Positions 1 to 10,611 of a stretch of 64,000 nucleotides of DNA are shown here, piece after piece. The stretch is from Suillus spraguei (taxonomy: Eukaryota > Basidiomycota > Agaricomycetes > Boletales > Suillaceae): NCBI GenBank assembly GCA_016800925.1, contig JABCPU010000049.1, positions 62,001 through 126,000 on the forward strand, given 5' to 3'. Every line of letters starts with the position of its first letter. The stretch's first letter is position 1. The position numbers and the translations under genes were made by a program. The notes under the pieces were generated by a model that searched no databases, was not told where the DNA came from, and was given only the letters and a program-made list of their open reading frames with translations.

Positions 1-2
1 AT

Positions 3-251
3 GACACCAACATCGGCACATTGTGCTTCATAGGCGTGGGGATGGCGGAGGTGTCGACTTGCCAGGTGACGGTGAAGAAAGGCCAAGAGGTGAAGCCAGG
101 GACAGAACTTGGGATGTTCCATTTCGGCGGGTCCTCCCACACCGTCGTATTTCAGAAGGGGACTGAATTTCACGAGAGAGATCATATCAAATCGGGCGAA
201 CACGTCTGGATCAATTCAATTATCGGTGTAGCTACTCGCAAGGGAGAGTGA
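3..251 (+). CDS. PsiD-like decarboxylase, 3' end only (first tandem copy)
   Basis: This is the last 82 codons of a gene cut by the left edge of the window. It matches the C-terminus of the complete gene at 2255-3675 almost residue for residue, including GMAEVSTC, the GMFHFGGSS self-processing region and the ending IIGVATRKGE before the stop. In this family the serine of the GGSS motif becomes the pyruvoyl cofactor after self-cleavage. I see no stop or frameshift in the visible part, so it may be a working gene. The 3' flank is also shared with the second copy. Confidence 0.8.
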   Translation, partial: DTNIGTLCFIGVGMAEVSTCQVTVKKGQEVKPGTELGMFHFGGSSHTVVFQKGTEFHERDHIKSGEHVWINSIIGVATRKGE

Positions 252-1040
252 TGGTATCGGGTAGCTATTCAAAAATTCTTTATCGAAGAGTACCTTGATA
301 CTATAGGTTTTTGGAAAAGGTTTATGCTTACATTTTTTTACGATCGTGTTTCGGTATTACGAGCAAAACGGCCTTGTACTATTAGCAGTTTGACTACACA
401 AATGTGTCTAGTTCGTTGATTCACAGTCATTGCGCCGCTTTACAGTGACATTTAAGTTTGTAAGTCGGAGAACACCTTCAAGTTGACCGTGCCGTTGTTG
501 TAGTATTGCTTGTGCAGCCTGTCTGCGCCGTAGCGACTGGGCTTGGATCAGTGAAGCCCAGCCAGAGCGTCCAGCAGAGCGTCGCGAGGCAGGCCACATT
601 CTTAGGCCACCAGTCTCCTAAGATAAGAGTCTGTTAGCTGGGGCAAAAGGAACGTTAGGATGGCGGGGATGGCAGAATTTCGAACCTGCGAAAATTCTCA
701 TCAGGGGCTACCGCTATCCCAAGTTGTGTTTGAGATAATACTACATACCTAGTGGGAGTACAGGACCTGTCGCACGACTGCAACCACAAAAACGAGACCG
801 GCCAGCCGCGTCTAGTGGCCATGACCCACCGGCAGGGTAGTAAGGCGGGGTAGACTTCAAGTCTCGTGACCTTTAGCACTTCGCCTAAAACCAGTCACCC
901 GAGACAGCCGTTTCCGAACCGAACAGGAATTTGGTATCTTGGAAGCAGGCTGAAGCAGTTGCTGCGGCCGCATACGAAGAAACTTTGATTGGGGGAGACC
1001 GGCTGCGCAGGTCTCCGGTTCCATAGAATTAAATGAATGT
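252..1040. repeat. 3' flank of tandem copy 1, homologous to about 3676-4015, with an internal insertion
   Basis: The sequence after the stop aligns with that after the second decarboxylase copy (TATCGAAGAGTACC, then GGCCGCATA and GAATTAAATGAA blocks). About 425 bp between roughly 520 and 945 exists only in copy 1. On the minus strand near 660-720 this extra piece carries a tRNA-like T-arm (GCAGGTTCGAAATTCTGC) and a TAGCGG box-A-like string. That suggests a small Pol III-type insertion, but I could not define its ends or a target duplication. Confidence 0.55.
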
Positions 1041-2254
1041 ATTGAAGCTGATACTAGTAGCTAGTAAGTAATACCTCTCACTGATTCCAAAAAGGTATCG
1101 CACCCGGAAGTAATACTTGATGAGCCAGCAGTACTTACTTGAAACCATGGCGGATATATTTTTTCCTGACGGTCCTACTTGGCTACGTAAACTGAACATG
1201 CATTCAACGTTCTCCAGAATTTCCTTTTTTCAACGACGACCTCTTTATGAAATGACCGCAGAGGACTCCGAGTCGCCGCGGCTGCAAAGTGACTCGATGC
1301 ACGGAGAAGCGCCTTCCGCCAACAGCGGAGTTCAATGACTGAGCGCATAACACGACTTTGTCGTAAAAGGTCCGTAATCAACGTTGCAACGTTCAACTGA
1401 CCACCAAGGTCTATGATTCAAACGTACAAGCTGTAGAATGGGATGAACCTAAAAAATAGGGTTCTGTTCAAAGAATGGCTTGTAGCCTGATGACTGGAAT
1501 GCTAACTACAGGAAGCCTTGAAGCTGGGTATCAATGAAGAATTTCAAGACGCAGACGCTGAGAATGTAAGCCCATCAAGGACAATCCAGTGCATTACTAG
1601 CACCAAGAATAGCATTAGATATTAAAGATTAATGGGACTTCTTGACGGTGAGTAGTATCAGCGTGCTACCGTATACGGCGTGACAAGCGCTGATATGATG
1701 CACTGAATGGATAGAGGTTGCGGATGGCCCCTCACAATATCTTCCGCTTTACCTGTCATGGACTCCTCGCGAAGATCGAATGAATGGTGCTCAGTGTCCT
1801 GCCCACAAAATACCCCATGATATTCACTGGCATTCATTTGCGCGTCAGTTGAGCTTCATCCCTTACGTGCTATTTGAGGACCTTGGACCAATAGGGACAC
1901 TGACCCTGTTGTATTTCAGACTTTTTAGGGCCTCACGCCCCGGGCAGAGGTAATGTTCCGATCCTATCGATTCACGTCATGAGCTAACCATGTCTAGTGT
2001 ATTGTTGTACTTTCATCCGGCTTTTGTGGCGTGCCGGTGACTTCTAGAAAATATATTGGCATATCAGTATCAGTGGAAATCAATGATATGTGCACGTAGT
2101 AGTATGGCATCGAGACTACATTTGGATGTAGGCCTATTGCCTTGAGCGTATAAGGGCCCCCAACCCGCTCCTGCTACCCCATCTCGAAATCGCTCCCTCT
2201 CTTGTGAGTCTAAAATCTTCCATTCATTGTCAGACTAACGGAACCCCAAGTACA
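1041..2254. other. intergenic, no gene recognised; promoter side of the PsiD-like gene
   Basis: Only short, non-conserved open frames are present. A TATA-like GTATAAGG lies at 2148-2155, about 100 bp before the chosen ATG at 2255, followed by a C/T-rich stretch typical of basidiomycete 5' leaders. Confidence 0.5.
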
Positions 2255-3675
2255 ATGATTAATCCTACTGTATTTTGCGACTATGGCGGGTGGTTCCCAA
2301 AGTATCCTGAAGTTCACAAGAACTTCGTTGATCGTCTCATTGGCCGTGCCCTGCGACGTTACAAGGATTCTACCTCACACAAACCTGCTGTTGCAGCTTT
2401 CGAGAAAGCGATCCGAAGGGATCCCGTCATGATGTCCCTGTTCGACCAAGTATTCCAACAAGCCCATGAGCGAAACAAGGTATGAAGTTATGGCTAGTAA
2501 GCCTTAAGACAAAGACTCATTCTCTTGCACAGGTGACGAGCTTCGAGCACTTGTTATCCTTGCTCGACTGTATCATTGTCACAGCGCCCAAGTATGAGTT
2601 AGCAAAAGACTCGCATGGCAATGTGATCGGCGAGCCTATTGGGGTGCCCATTTATCTCATTTTCGATTTGCTCAGCAACACAGCTGCAGCCTATGACCTA
2701 TTCCGCATGAAGGAGTTCAACCGTGCGCTCAAAGCCTTGTTGGATAACTGGGGAAAATTCCTTTCACAACCTGGATCTGATTCAACGCTTAATACAACCG
2801 ATGAAGGCTGGTTTGGCACAGCCGGAATCAGCAGTCTTCAGAAGCATCTGGAGGGATATAGCTTTGAGCAGACCTTCAAGTGTCCTGACCCGACGGCTGA
2901 TAACCGTGGGTTTACAAGTTGGGATGCCTTCTTCACTAGAACACTCCATGATGGTGTTCGCCCCATCATAACCCATCACATTTCATTACCTGGGCCCGCA
3001 TTACCTGGACCCCATGCTCAGGCTGCTGCAAAGCAAGGGACTCTCATCTACAGTGCCTGCGAGTCCACCGTCCTACGCATTGCTAGGAACGTGAAAAAAC
3101 ATGATCAGTTCTGGCTCAAAGGCCAGCCATACTCCCTCTACGACATGTTCGACCGCAACAACGAGTCCGCCAAGTTGTTCGAGGGCGGGACTGTCTATCA
3201 AACATTCCTCAGTCCCCTCGACTATCACCGCTGGCATAGCCCCATCAAGGGCATAATCAAGGATATCGTCACAGTTGAAGGAACATACTATGCCGTACTT
3301 CCAGATGCCGGGGCAGAACAGGGCGATCCTGATCTCCCAGAGGGCGACCCTCATGGTGCAATAATTCGCTCCCAGCCCTTCCTTACAATCGTGGCCGCTC
3401 GCACATTTATCTACATCGAGTCGGATGATATCAATATCGGTACAATATGCTTCATAGCCGTGGGGATGGTGGAGGTGTCGACTTGTGAGGTGACAGTGAA
3501 GAAAGGCCAAGCGGTGGAGCCGGGGACGGAACTTGGAATGTTCCACTTTGGCGGGTCCTCTCATGTCATCGTATTTCAAAAGGGGACTGAATTTCACGAG
3601 GGAGATGATATCAAACCAGGCAAACACGTCTGGGTCAATTCGATTATCGGTGTAGCTACTCACAAGGGAGAGTGA
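2255..3675 (+). CDS. phosphatidylserine-decarboxylase-family protein, PsiD-like
   Basis: Two exons (2255-2479 and 2533-3675) joined across a 53-nt GT-AG intron give 455 residues. The protein belongs to the pyruvoyl-dependent decarboxylase family that holds phosphatidylserine decarboxylases and the fungal L-tryptophan decarboxylase PsiD. Visible motifs are GWFPKYPEV near the N-terminus, YHRWHSPIKG (active-site His region) near residue 310, GMVEVSTCEVTVKKGQ, and LGMFHFGGSS, where self-cleavage would create the pyruvoyl group. Length and motif order are closer to PsiD-type enzymes than to mitochondrial phosphatidylserine decarboxylases, and I see no targeting peptide. The ATG at 2255 is the first in frame. 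No psilocybin-type methyltransferase, kinase or P450 is nearby, so the substrate (an aromatic amino acid or another amine precursor) cannot be told from context. Confidence 0.88.
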
Positions 3676-5847
3676 TGGCATGGGGCAGCTATTCAAACAT
3701 TATTTATCGAAGAGTACCCTGACACTATAGTTACTATTTTACGATCGCATTTCGGTACTACGAGTAAAACGACCTTGTATGTACTATTAGCAATTTAACT
3801 ACACTGATGTGTAGATCATTGCGATGCTTTACGATGAAGCTTGAAGCTTGAAGTCCGAAGTCCGAGAACACCTTGAAGTCAAGTTTATGTTGCTGTAGTA
3901 TTGCCGGTGCAGTCTGCATCAAGCAGGCCGAGCCAGTTGCTGTGGCCGCATATGAAACTTCGTTGAGAGAAACTGGCTGCGCTGGCCTTCAGCTCCATGG
4001 AATTAAATGAATCATACATATAAAAGCGAGTGTCTTCTGTTCTCGAATCCACCTGGTACATAGTAAGTTATGAGTCAGGATCAATTGGAGTGGCGAAAAA
4101 AGCTCGACGTACATCTTCGCACACGATATCCTTGTTTCCATCCTATCTCGTGGCAGGAAACAGTCTACCTGCCTGAACGGTTGTCAGAAGAGGATGAGTT
4201 TTCAGAAATCAGTAACGCACTTCACTTTTTCTGTCAGGAGCTTCTACCTCTTCCTCGCAGAAAAGTTGGCTTTCGAGTCAACTTGACCTGCTTATGGTTA
4301 TGGTTATAAAGAGGCGTGAAGTAGTACTGCCCTTCCTTGCTCCTAGTCCTACGGAAGCTCTTCCGCCACCAGTCACTTATTGCCGTGGCAATCGGCGCTT
4401 TAGTATGGTGGACGGTTCGATTTGCCGATATGCCGCAGCTTATTTTGAAGTCCAACCAATGTTTGTTCCAGTATGCACCTATTCACGCTATGGTCCTGTC
4501 GCATGAATCACAACATTAGTGGCGAATGAATCTATCCTTCGCATATTTTCCCTGAGCTTACTGAGCAGCCCTTACCCTCCAGGATATGCGACTCACTCAG
4601 GCCGCGCAGTGCCTCATTCCCGCTATGACAGTAGTTGGTGTTGTGTTTCTCACTGCGTATGTTGATCTTAATCATCGACAGTGCCTTTAGTTGTTATCAA
4701 GTCATTGGACCCTTCATTGATATTCCTACTGTTATTTATGTTAACGATGAGTCGAGATTTCTCCGTGCTATCGTCTTTTCTGCATGACTGCATCGTGCTG
4801 CGTTTTGTTTCCAATCATAATGGGGGCACCGTGGAGTTGACATCTGGTCCTGCGCGCATTCCTACTGTCGATAGTTGATATAATTCTTAACAGACATTTC
4901 GACCGGTCTATCTAGCCTGAAGTATATTCCTAGTGTTTTTTCTCCTTCTGCCGCATCCCATATGGCTTTGAGACAGCATGACAATCATGCATGGTCTCAT
5001 TACGACGATCAATATTATCACGACGGCTTACAAACACTGTCTGTATCTGTACTGACCCTTGTTGCCCCCGTTGTGTGCAGAAGAGAGCAGTGATTCGTAC
5101 GAAGACTGCTGCTCTATGGAAAGCCAGACCACCGTGCTCTACTTCCAAGGCTTCCACTTTTCAGAACCTTCCTAGTAAGGTAAGTGCTTGCATTGGTTTC
5201 CGAACACCCTGTGCTAACGTGTCATGTAGATTTATTCCCGCTACCGTAAGGGAGTGGATTATATCGTGTTTTATCACTGGGACATCATTCAAATCGATTG
5301 TCTTCCTGCGTCTGTTGCTCTTGTCCTTGAATGGTATTCTTCTCTCGTCTTCTTCGATTGCTCGTTCGCTCAGCCATTTGGGCCCAAGTTCGCGTTTCGC
5401 TGAAATCTCCATGGCCTCAGTGATTTATTGCCGTGCTCTCACTACCGATGTCGAGTTCGAGGTCGCGTGAGGTCTCGATGTCATGTTTGGGATGGACTGT
5501 ATTGCTGCGTGACCACCATTTTGTGGGAAGATGAGACTCCCGTCTCCAATCCTCCATGCCAGGCCTTCAAGGTGGTGACAGTGTTTCACTGTCCTAGTTT
5601 TCTAGTATCTGCTCATTTCCTTCTGTATTTCCAGAAACTCCGTGTATAATTAGTGGTAATGTCGATCACATTGAACTTGTTGCTAATGATGGTGAATATT
5701 ATCTTAGTCTTCGTCCCTCGTCAGGACAATTCTATTGTCTTGTAAACGTTCAGCGCGAACTTTACTATCCATGTCATCTTTTCGGGCAGTGTCAATCAGG
5801 GGCCCCATAGGTTTTCAACTTAGGATGATTCGTCAAGTGAGAGTTAA
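3676..5847. other. copy-2 3' flank, then coding-like sequence without an assignable gene
   Basis: The first 340 bp repeat the flank of the decarboxylase duplication. From about 4070 to 5650 several plus-strand frames look partly coding: a segment around 4070-4270 rich in acidic and aromatic residues, and pieces around 4960-5160 and 5229-5400 joined by plausible splice sites (GTAAGT at about 5180, TAG at 5228). Stops break each attempt to join them. I recognise no family; this may be a decayed gene. Confidence 0.3.
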
Positions 5848-6590
5848 AGACTTTAGCCTGGCTAGTGTGGTTACCACAACAGAATCGAAATCTGTTTCTC
5901 TTGGACTACGCAGGTTCGAAACCTGCCGAACTATAGTTTTTTTCTATCAGAATGCACTTTGACATTCATTCATAGACGGTTTCTTCTAAAACTGGTCTTA
6001 GTCAGGTGGTTGCCACAACATAAGCAAAATCTGTTTCTCTTGAACTGTGCAGGTTTGACGACAAGGTTTGAAACACACCTTGACATTCACTCATGGATGG
6101 CTTCTTGAGAACATCATAACTGGTCTTAGCTAAGCGCTTGCCGCAACAGAATCAAAATCTGTTAATCTTGAACTGTGCGGGTTCAAAACCTGCCGATGAC
6201 GAGTTTTTTTCTATCCGAACACACTTTGATGTTCACTCGTGCACAGTTTCTTTGAAAGTTCACCGTAGCTGGTGTTAGCCTGGTGGTTGCCATAACAGAA
6301 TCAAAATCTGTTTCTCCTGGACTGTGCAGGTTCGAAACCTGCCGACGACAAGGTTTTTTCTATCGGAACACACCTTGATATTCACCCGTGATGGTTTCTT
6401 TAGCAGTTCATTGTAACTAGTCTTACCCTGATGGTTACCACAACAGAATCAAAATCTGTTTCTTTTTCTTGCGTAGGTTCAAAACCTGCTGATGCCAGCA
6501 TTTTTTTAATCGGAACATACCTTGACATGCACTCATGGATGGTTTCCTTAGAGGTCCATCTTAACTGGTCTTAGCCCCTGTGCAAATTGT
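5848..6590 (+). repeat. tandem array of about five and a half tRNA-like units
   Basis: Units recur every 128-150 bp, with anticodon-like loops near 5881, 6021, 6148, 6297 and 6445 and a cut-off sixth unit. A typical unit has a box-A-like TAGCCTGGTGG, an anticodon-like stem (ACAGA/TCTGT) around ATCAAAA or ATCGAAA, a near-perfect T-arm GCAGGTTCGAAACCTGC (box B), and then a run of T residues that could end Pol III transcription. The apparent anticodon is CGA in unit 1 and CAA in units 3-5. The acceptor stems do not pair, so these are not normal tRNA genes. Unit 2 has lost half of its T-arm. Confidence 0.75.
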
Positions 6591-7416
6591 TGATGCAACA
6601 TTGATATTTACTCCATGGCGAATCGTGCCTTCGGACACGTTCGCAATACTAATTATATTGTGCTCTACGTAAACCCCCTCCTCTGAGTCCTCTCACTATC
6701 TTGATTGCAGTAGATCGCGTAGCCGGTGAAGCTTAAGCTTCCTTGGCGTTACACTGCCTTGGATATCTATGAACTGACTCGCAAACTTCAAACTCAGCCT
6801 CCGTTGGTTGTTTCTTCGTGTATTCCTGAGCAGCTTCAAGCAGTTCATACATTGATAGGTTCTCGGTCAAATCGCAAGGCCTGCAGGCTCTGAGCTTCAC
6901 AATTCTGTCTGTGGGACAAGTGTATTGGTTAATAACGTGCTCACGCTGCTTTGCCAATGTAACTGGACTGACAGCAAGATTGTATACCGTGTGACCCGCG
7001 TCTAAGAAACTTATGTCTTATGCACGAACCTTTGAAGCCGTGCCGGAATTCATCACTATGCAGCTCAAGACACGTCCGGGGTCGGGGATTGGCGCGAGTC
7101 CGACCATTACAGTAACTGCACTTGTGACTTTTTGTGACACAAAATTATAGGTCTACCAAGCAATAGTTCAAGACTAGAACAAACATTGATCGGACTTCAA
7201 AATACGTCGCGGCAAATCGGCAAATCGAACCGTAACCTATCGTCCACCGTACTTTAACTACTAATCAAGCACTTGACAGACAAGCAGATATAAAACGCAT
7301 GGACATGCAAATACACTATAACAACACACCTATCCTTCAGCTAGTTCGCATTTAGGACGTGCCCTGCAATCCTGTCCAGCCTATGACTACCCTTCTTCAA
7401 CTGCATCCCTTATTGG
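6591..7416. other. intergenic, nothing recognised
   Basis: Only short open frames occur, the longest being a minus-strand frame at 6733-6957 with no recognisable motif and no supporting splice structure. Confidence 0.4.
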
Positions 7417-7727
7417 TTAATACTGATATGGATCTGATAAATCGATCATCAAACCTCGTTGGTCGAATAACTCTTGGAATGCTGCATCACATATATTTCC
7501 TTGAACTTCAAGCTCTGCACATTCACGATTGATCGTCCCGTAGTCCCCGACCTACAGTACTTGAGAGACAAACTCGGCGGAGTATGTACTATGGCTGGAA
7601 TCGACCTTGATCTCAATCGCTGGGTCCCGCTTAGCCCACTTGGATGATCTTCGGTCTGGAAAACGATAATGATTAAGTTATGGGCCAAGATCAGTAGGAA
7701 AGGCTTACTGGTAGAAACACCCGGCAT
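7417..7727 (-). pseudogene. truncated inverted paralogue of the unassigned gene at 8646-9819
   Basis: Three minus-strand exons (7709-7727, 7606-7655, 7417-7551) join in frame to a 67-residue product that starts MPGV and contains SSKWAKRDPAIEIK, then VGDYG. These match MPDI, SSKWANWDPPIEIK and VGDFG of the neighbouring gene, and the intron between IEIK and VGD is in the same place. A TAA ends the copy at the point where the full-length gene goes on for about 220 more residues. This looks like a duplicated and inverted gene that has lost its 3' two thirds. It could still make a short protein, but I see nothing to support that. Confidence 0.65.
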
Positions 7728-8570
7728 ACCTCCCCGTGGAGTTCATTTCCGTCCTCATCGACTTGAATAGGGTCATACGCAGTCAAGCCACCTAGGCGGA
7801 TGTCAGAAGAGACAATGTTTATAAGCTAGCGGGAATTAGGAACACATCCCATCCGTGACCTCTGCCCCAGGATATTTTCGCCGGAACCAGGCTGCGAAGA
7901 GGGGTGTAGCGGAGCTGTCCAGCCTCGTCTCATCCTTTTCTGGAAAATGGTGTCGAGAATCCGGCCACCAGTGCCAGCTCGAGGCTATGTAAGTTCCTTC
8001 GCCAGCGTAGTCATGCTCGGCCCAGTACCGCAGCTGGAATCAGTGCGCTAGCAGTAAGCGCCTGCAGTACTCTCCCCCCCTGCTGCGCCACCGGCAGGCT
8101 ATCACTATACAAAAGTAGATGCACACCTATTAGACAATAGTAAGTAAGTGGTGCTACTAGTGGAATCAACGTCGGGACACCTATCGCCCAGCTTCCCTTT
8201 ATAATTAAAGCTTGAAAACTGGTTACGAATATTATTGCCTATCCTATTTGCCTGACTGGCAAGTAGGACCCACACTAGACAGCATGAGAAGAGCAATGAT
8301 CTGCTGCAGTGGGGCTAAAGCGGTGTTTAAATTTCCCAGGGACAGGCACTTTCATAGAGCCGGCCGGTCTCTACTATGCCAGAGTAAACATGCGATTGCC
8401 AAGCGACAATGGCTACGCGCGCGATCACAGTGGTAGCAATATAATGCCCATCGGTGCTTCAGTGAAGATTGATAACAGCATTGAAATATCACTTGAAGAG
8501 TGACGAAGCATGACATGCGGCTCCCTGCGCTGTACAAGGCAGTACGTGGTAACTTGTCGCCGAAAGAAAC
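7728..8570. other. intergenic between the inverted paralogues
   Basis: No gene recognised. A plus-strand open frame at 8309-8503 has a fairly coding-like composition but no known motif; it may be another remnant. Confidence 0.35.
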
Positions 8571-8580
8571 CTTATAAATG
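8571..8580 (+). promoter_or_regulatory. TATA box of the unassigned gene at 8646
   Basis: CTTATAAATG lies about 70 bp before the ATG and is followed by a pyrimidine-rich leader (TCTTCTTTTC), as in strongly expressed basidiomycete genes. Confidence 0.5.
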
Positions 8581-8645
8581 GCTCTGCCCTACAGCCTCTT
8601 GAGCGCTAAACTACTCTTCTTCTTTTCTTTGTCCAAATTTCAGCG

Positions 8646-9819
8646 ATGCCTGACATTGCGGCCTCTCGCAAGTTCATCGACCTCATCCGTCAGGCCTCGT
8701 CCAAGTGGGCTAATTGGGACCCACCAATTGAGATCAAGGTCAGTTTAAGTACTCTCAGGTGATTAGTGCGCAGATTTGGCCTCACAGTCGATGTTCATAG
8801 GTGGGGGACTTTGGGAAGATCGACAATGAAACTGGAGAGCTCGACGTGGAGGGGAATATCTATGATTCCACATTTCAAAAATCACTGAAGGCGCAAGGCT
8901 TGACGATCGATCTAACCGACTCATCATGTCAGCCACAGACGGGCGGAGTCGATGACAACATGATTATGTCCTCTTCGGGTGTCAAACAAGGGGATTTCTC
9001 GGCGAAGCCAGAAGTGTAAGAGCATACACACTTCTTTTGCGTATATCATTCATCACACACCAATCGATCAGCTCCTTTCTCAACCTGGCATCGGCTTCCG
9101 TCAAGGCCGAATTTCAGTTCCAAGAAGGCAAACGAGGTGCCGTCCTCGTAATGCACAAGCCCCGGCAGGAATATATTCCACGGAACAAGGTGCTGACTCT
9201 TGTCCACAAGGCAGTGGAGCTACATGACAAGTATCTCGTCACAAGCACGTTCAAGTGCCCAGGATATTATATCTACTTGTCTAATAAGTGTGGGTTTACT
9301 TGTCTCGTATTTCATCGGCGGTACTATACTGACGGCCTGATTCAGCCGGGGAGAGGATAGCACTGGCGCTCACCGCTACTTCACCGATTGCAGCTGCCGC
9401 AGGTCTAACTGCCGGCGGAACAGCCTCCGTAGACTGGTGGACTGATGCTCAAGCAGCATTCCTGCGAAAAGCGGTTGACAAGGGTGGACAGTATCGCTAC
9501 ACCCCACTGTACACCCTGAAGCACAGACGAACACCTCTGATTGCGCGACTTTTCCGCGGGGAAACCGAAGAGGAAATCGAAGACAGTTTGTAAGTTACTG
9601 ATTTTTACTTATGAGACCGATCCTGATATTCACACAGGTGGCCTGACTGTTTAACACCGTGGATGCCTCTTGATGAAGATGGTCTCGAAGATCCGGCGTG
9701 GGAGGACGTACGTCAGGTTTTACCCGCTCCTTCTAATGATTTATTCATGATTTATCTTTTAGAACGAGGAAGATTTCTCTCCCCAATCTGCGGAAGAGGG
9801 TGATCTTCCATTTGCATGA
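8646..9819 (+). CDS. unassigned protein, 298 aa (VGDFG...GNIY family)
   Basis: Six exons (8646-8738, 8801-9015, 9072-9289, 9346-9589, 9638-9707, 9763-9819) join with GT-AG introns of 49-62 nt and close exactly in frame. I do not recognise the family. The N-terminal part has the block KWANWDPPIEIKVGDFG, then a GNIYDSTF segment, which is shared with the inverted neighbour. A middle segment is rich in beta-strand-like alternation. Around residue 180 there is a small hydrophobic Ala/Gly-rich stretch (IALALTATSPIAAAAGLTAG), followed by a basic segment and an acidic C-terminus (DNEEDFSPQSAEEGD). There is no signal peptide. The modest hydrophobic hairpin and the acidic tail would suit a membrane-active or regulated protein, but that is speculation. 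Confidence 0.8.
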
Positions 9820-10611
9820 TACATGGCATATGTCTTGTGTTTTGGTTTGTGTTTGTCCGTTGTACGATAGACTTGCGACGGTCTTGTCTGAATTTTGGAT
9901 CAATTTATATCTGGATTTGCGCTGGCTGTATACGTGTCTTTATGATTTCTGTCACATCTATATCCATGCAATGCATACAAATATCACTACTATTCTCATC
10001 GACCAGAAGTGCTTGACAACAATCTTGGACTCCCACTTCCGTGCGATTGATAGTTGCCACACGGGGAGTCTAGTGTGTAACAATCCAGAAAATCTGACAG
10101 GATGAGAAATTGAAGTGTTGATGCTGACTTGTGTGTATGATTCCCGTGAATTTCATCAATACGAACGAAGCGGCTTACGCACATCAGGCATACCGGTAAG
10201 TATGCTGTATTCCTTATGTAACCCACAGCACAAGGTAAGTAGGTAGTACAGTACTTATCAACTGAAGCCGAAAGCCAGCATGAAGATTATAATATGAAAG
10301 AGAGCGCATAGGTAAGGGGCCATATCGACCAGAGTCACGCTAACGCTAAAACTAACCACGGACACACTTGCAGTCGTACATATAGACAAGCCAAGGGCCG
10401 ATACGGAATACTAGTTATAATCAATCCCCGAAAACAAGTGAACGAAGAGGGAAAAGAAATGGAAGCAGAGCGGAAATGAAAATGAGAAAAAGAAAGGGAC
10501 CTATGGAGACAAAATACCCAGCTGAGTATGATAACACAACGAAAGAAGACTGGGGAACGACAGGAAAAAGACGGAGCACGTAGAGAATACAACCTAACAA
10601 CCGAAGGAATC
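9820..10611. other. convergent 3' region, no gene recognised
   Basis: Lies between the stop codons of the plus-strand unassigned gene and the minus-strand WOPR gene. It is AT-rich with only short open frames and probably holds both 3' UTRs. Confidence 0.5.

Noticed and set aside
3073..3696. 207-codon minus-strand open frame over the PsiD-like gene
   Set aside because: Antisense shadow of a well-supported coding exon.
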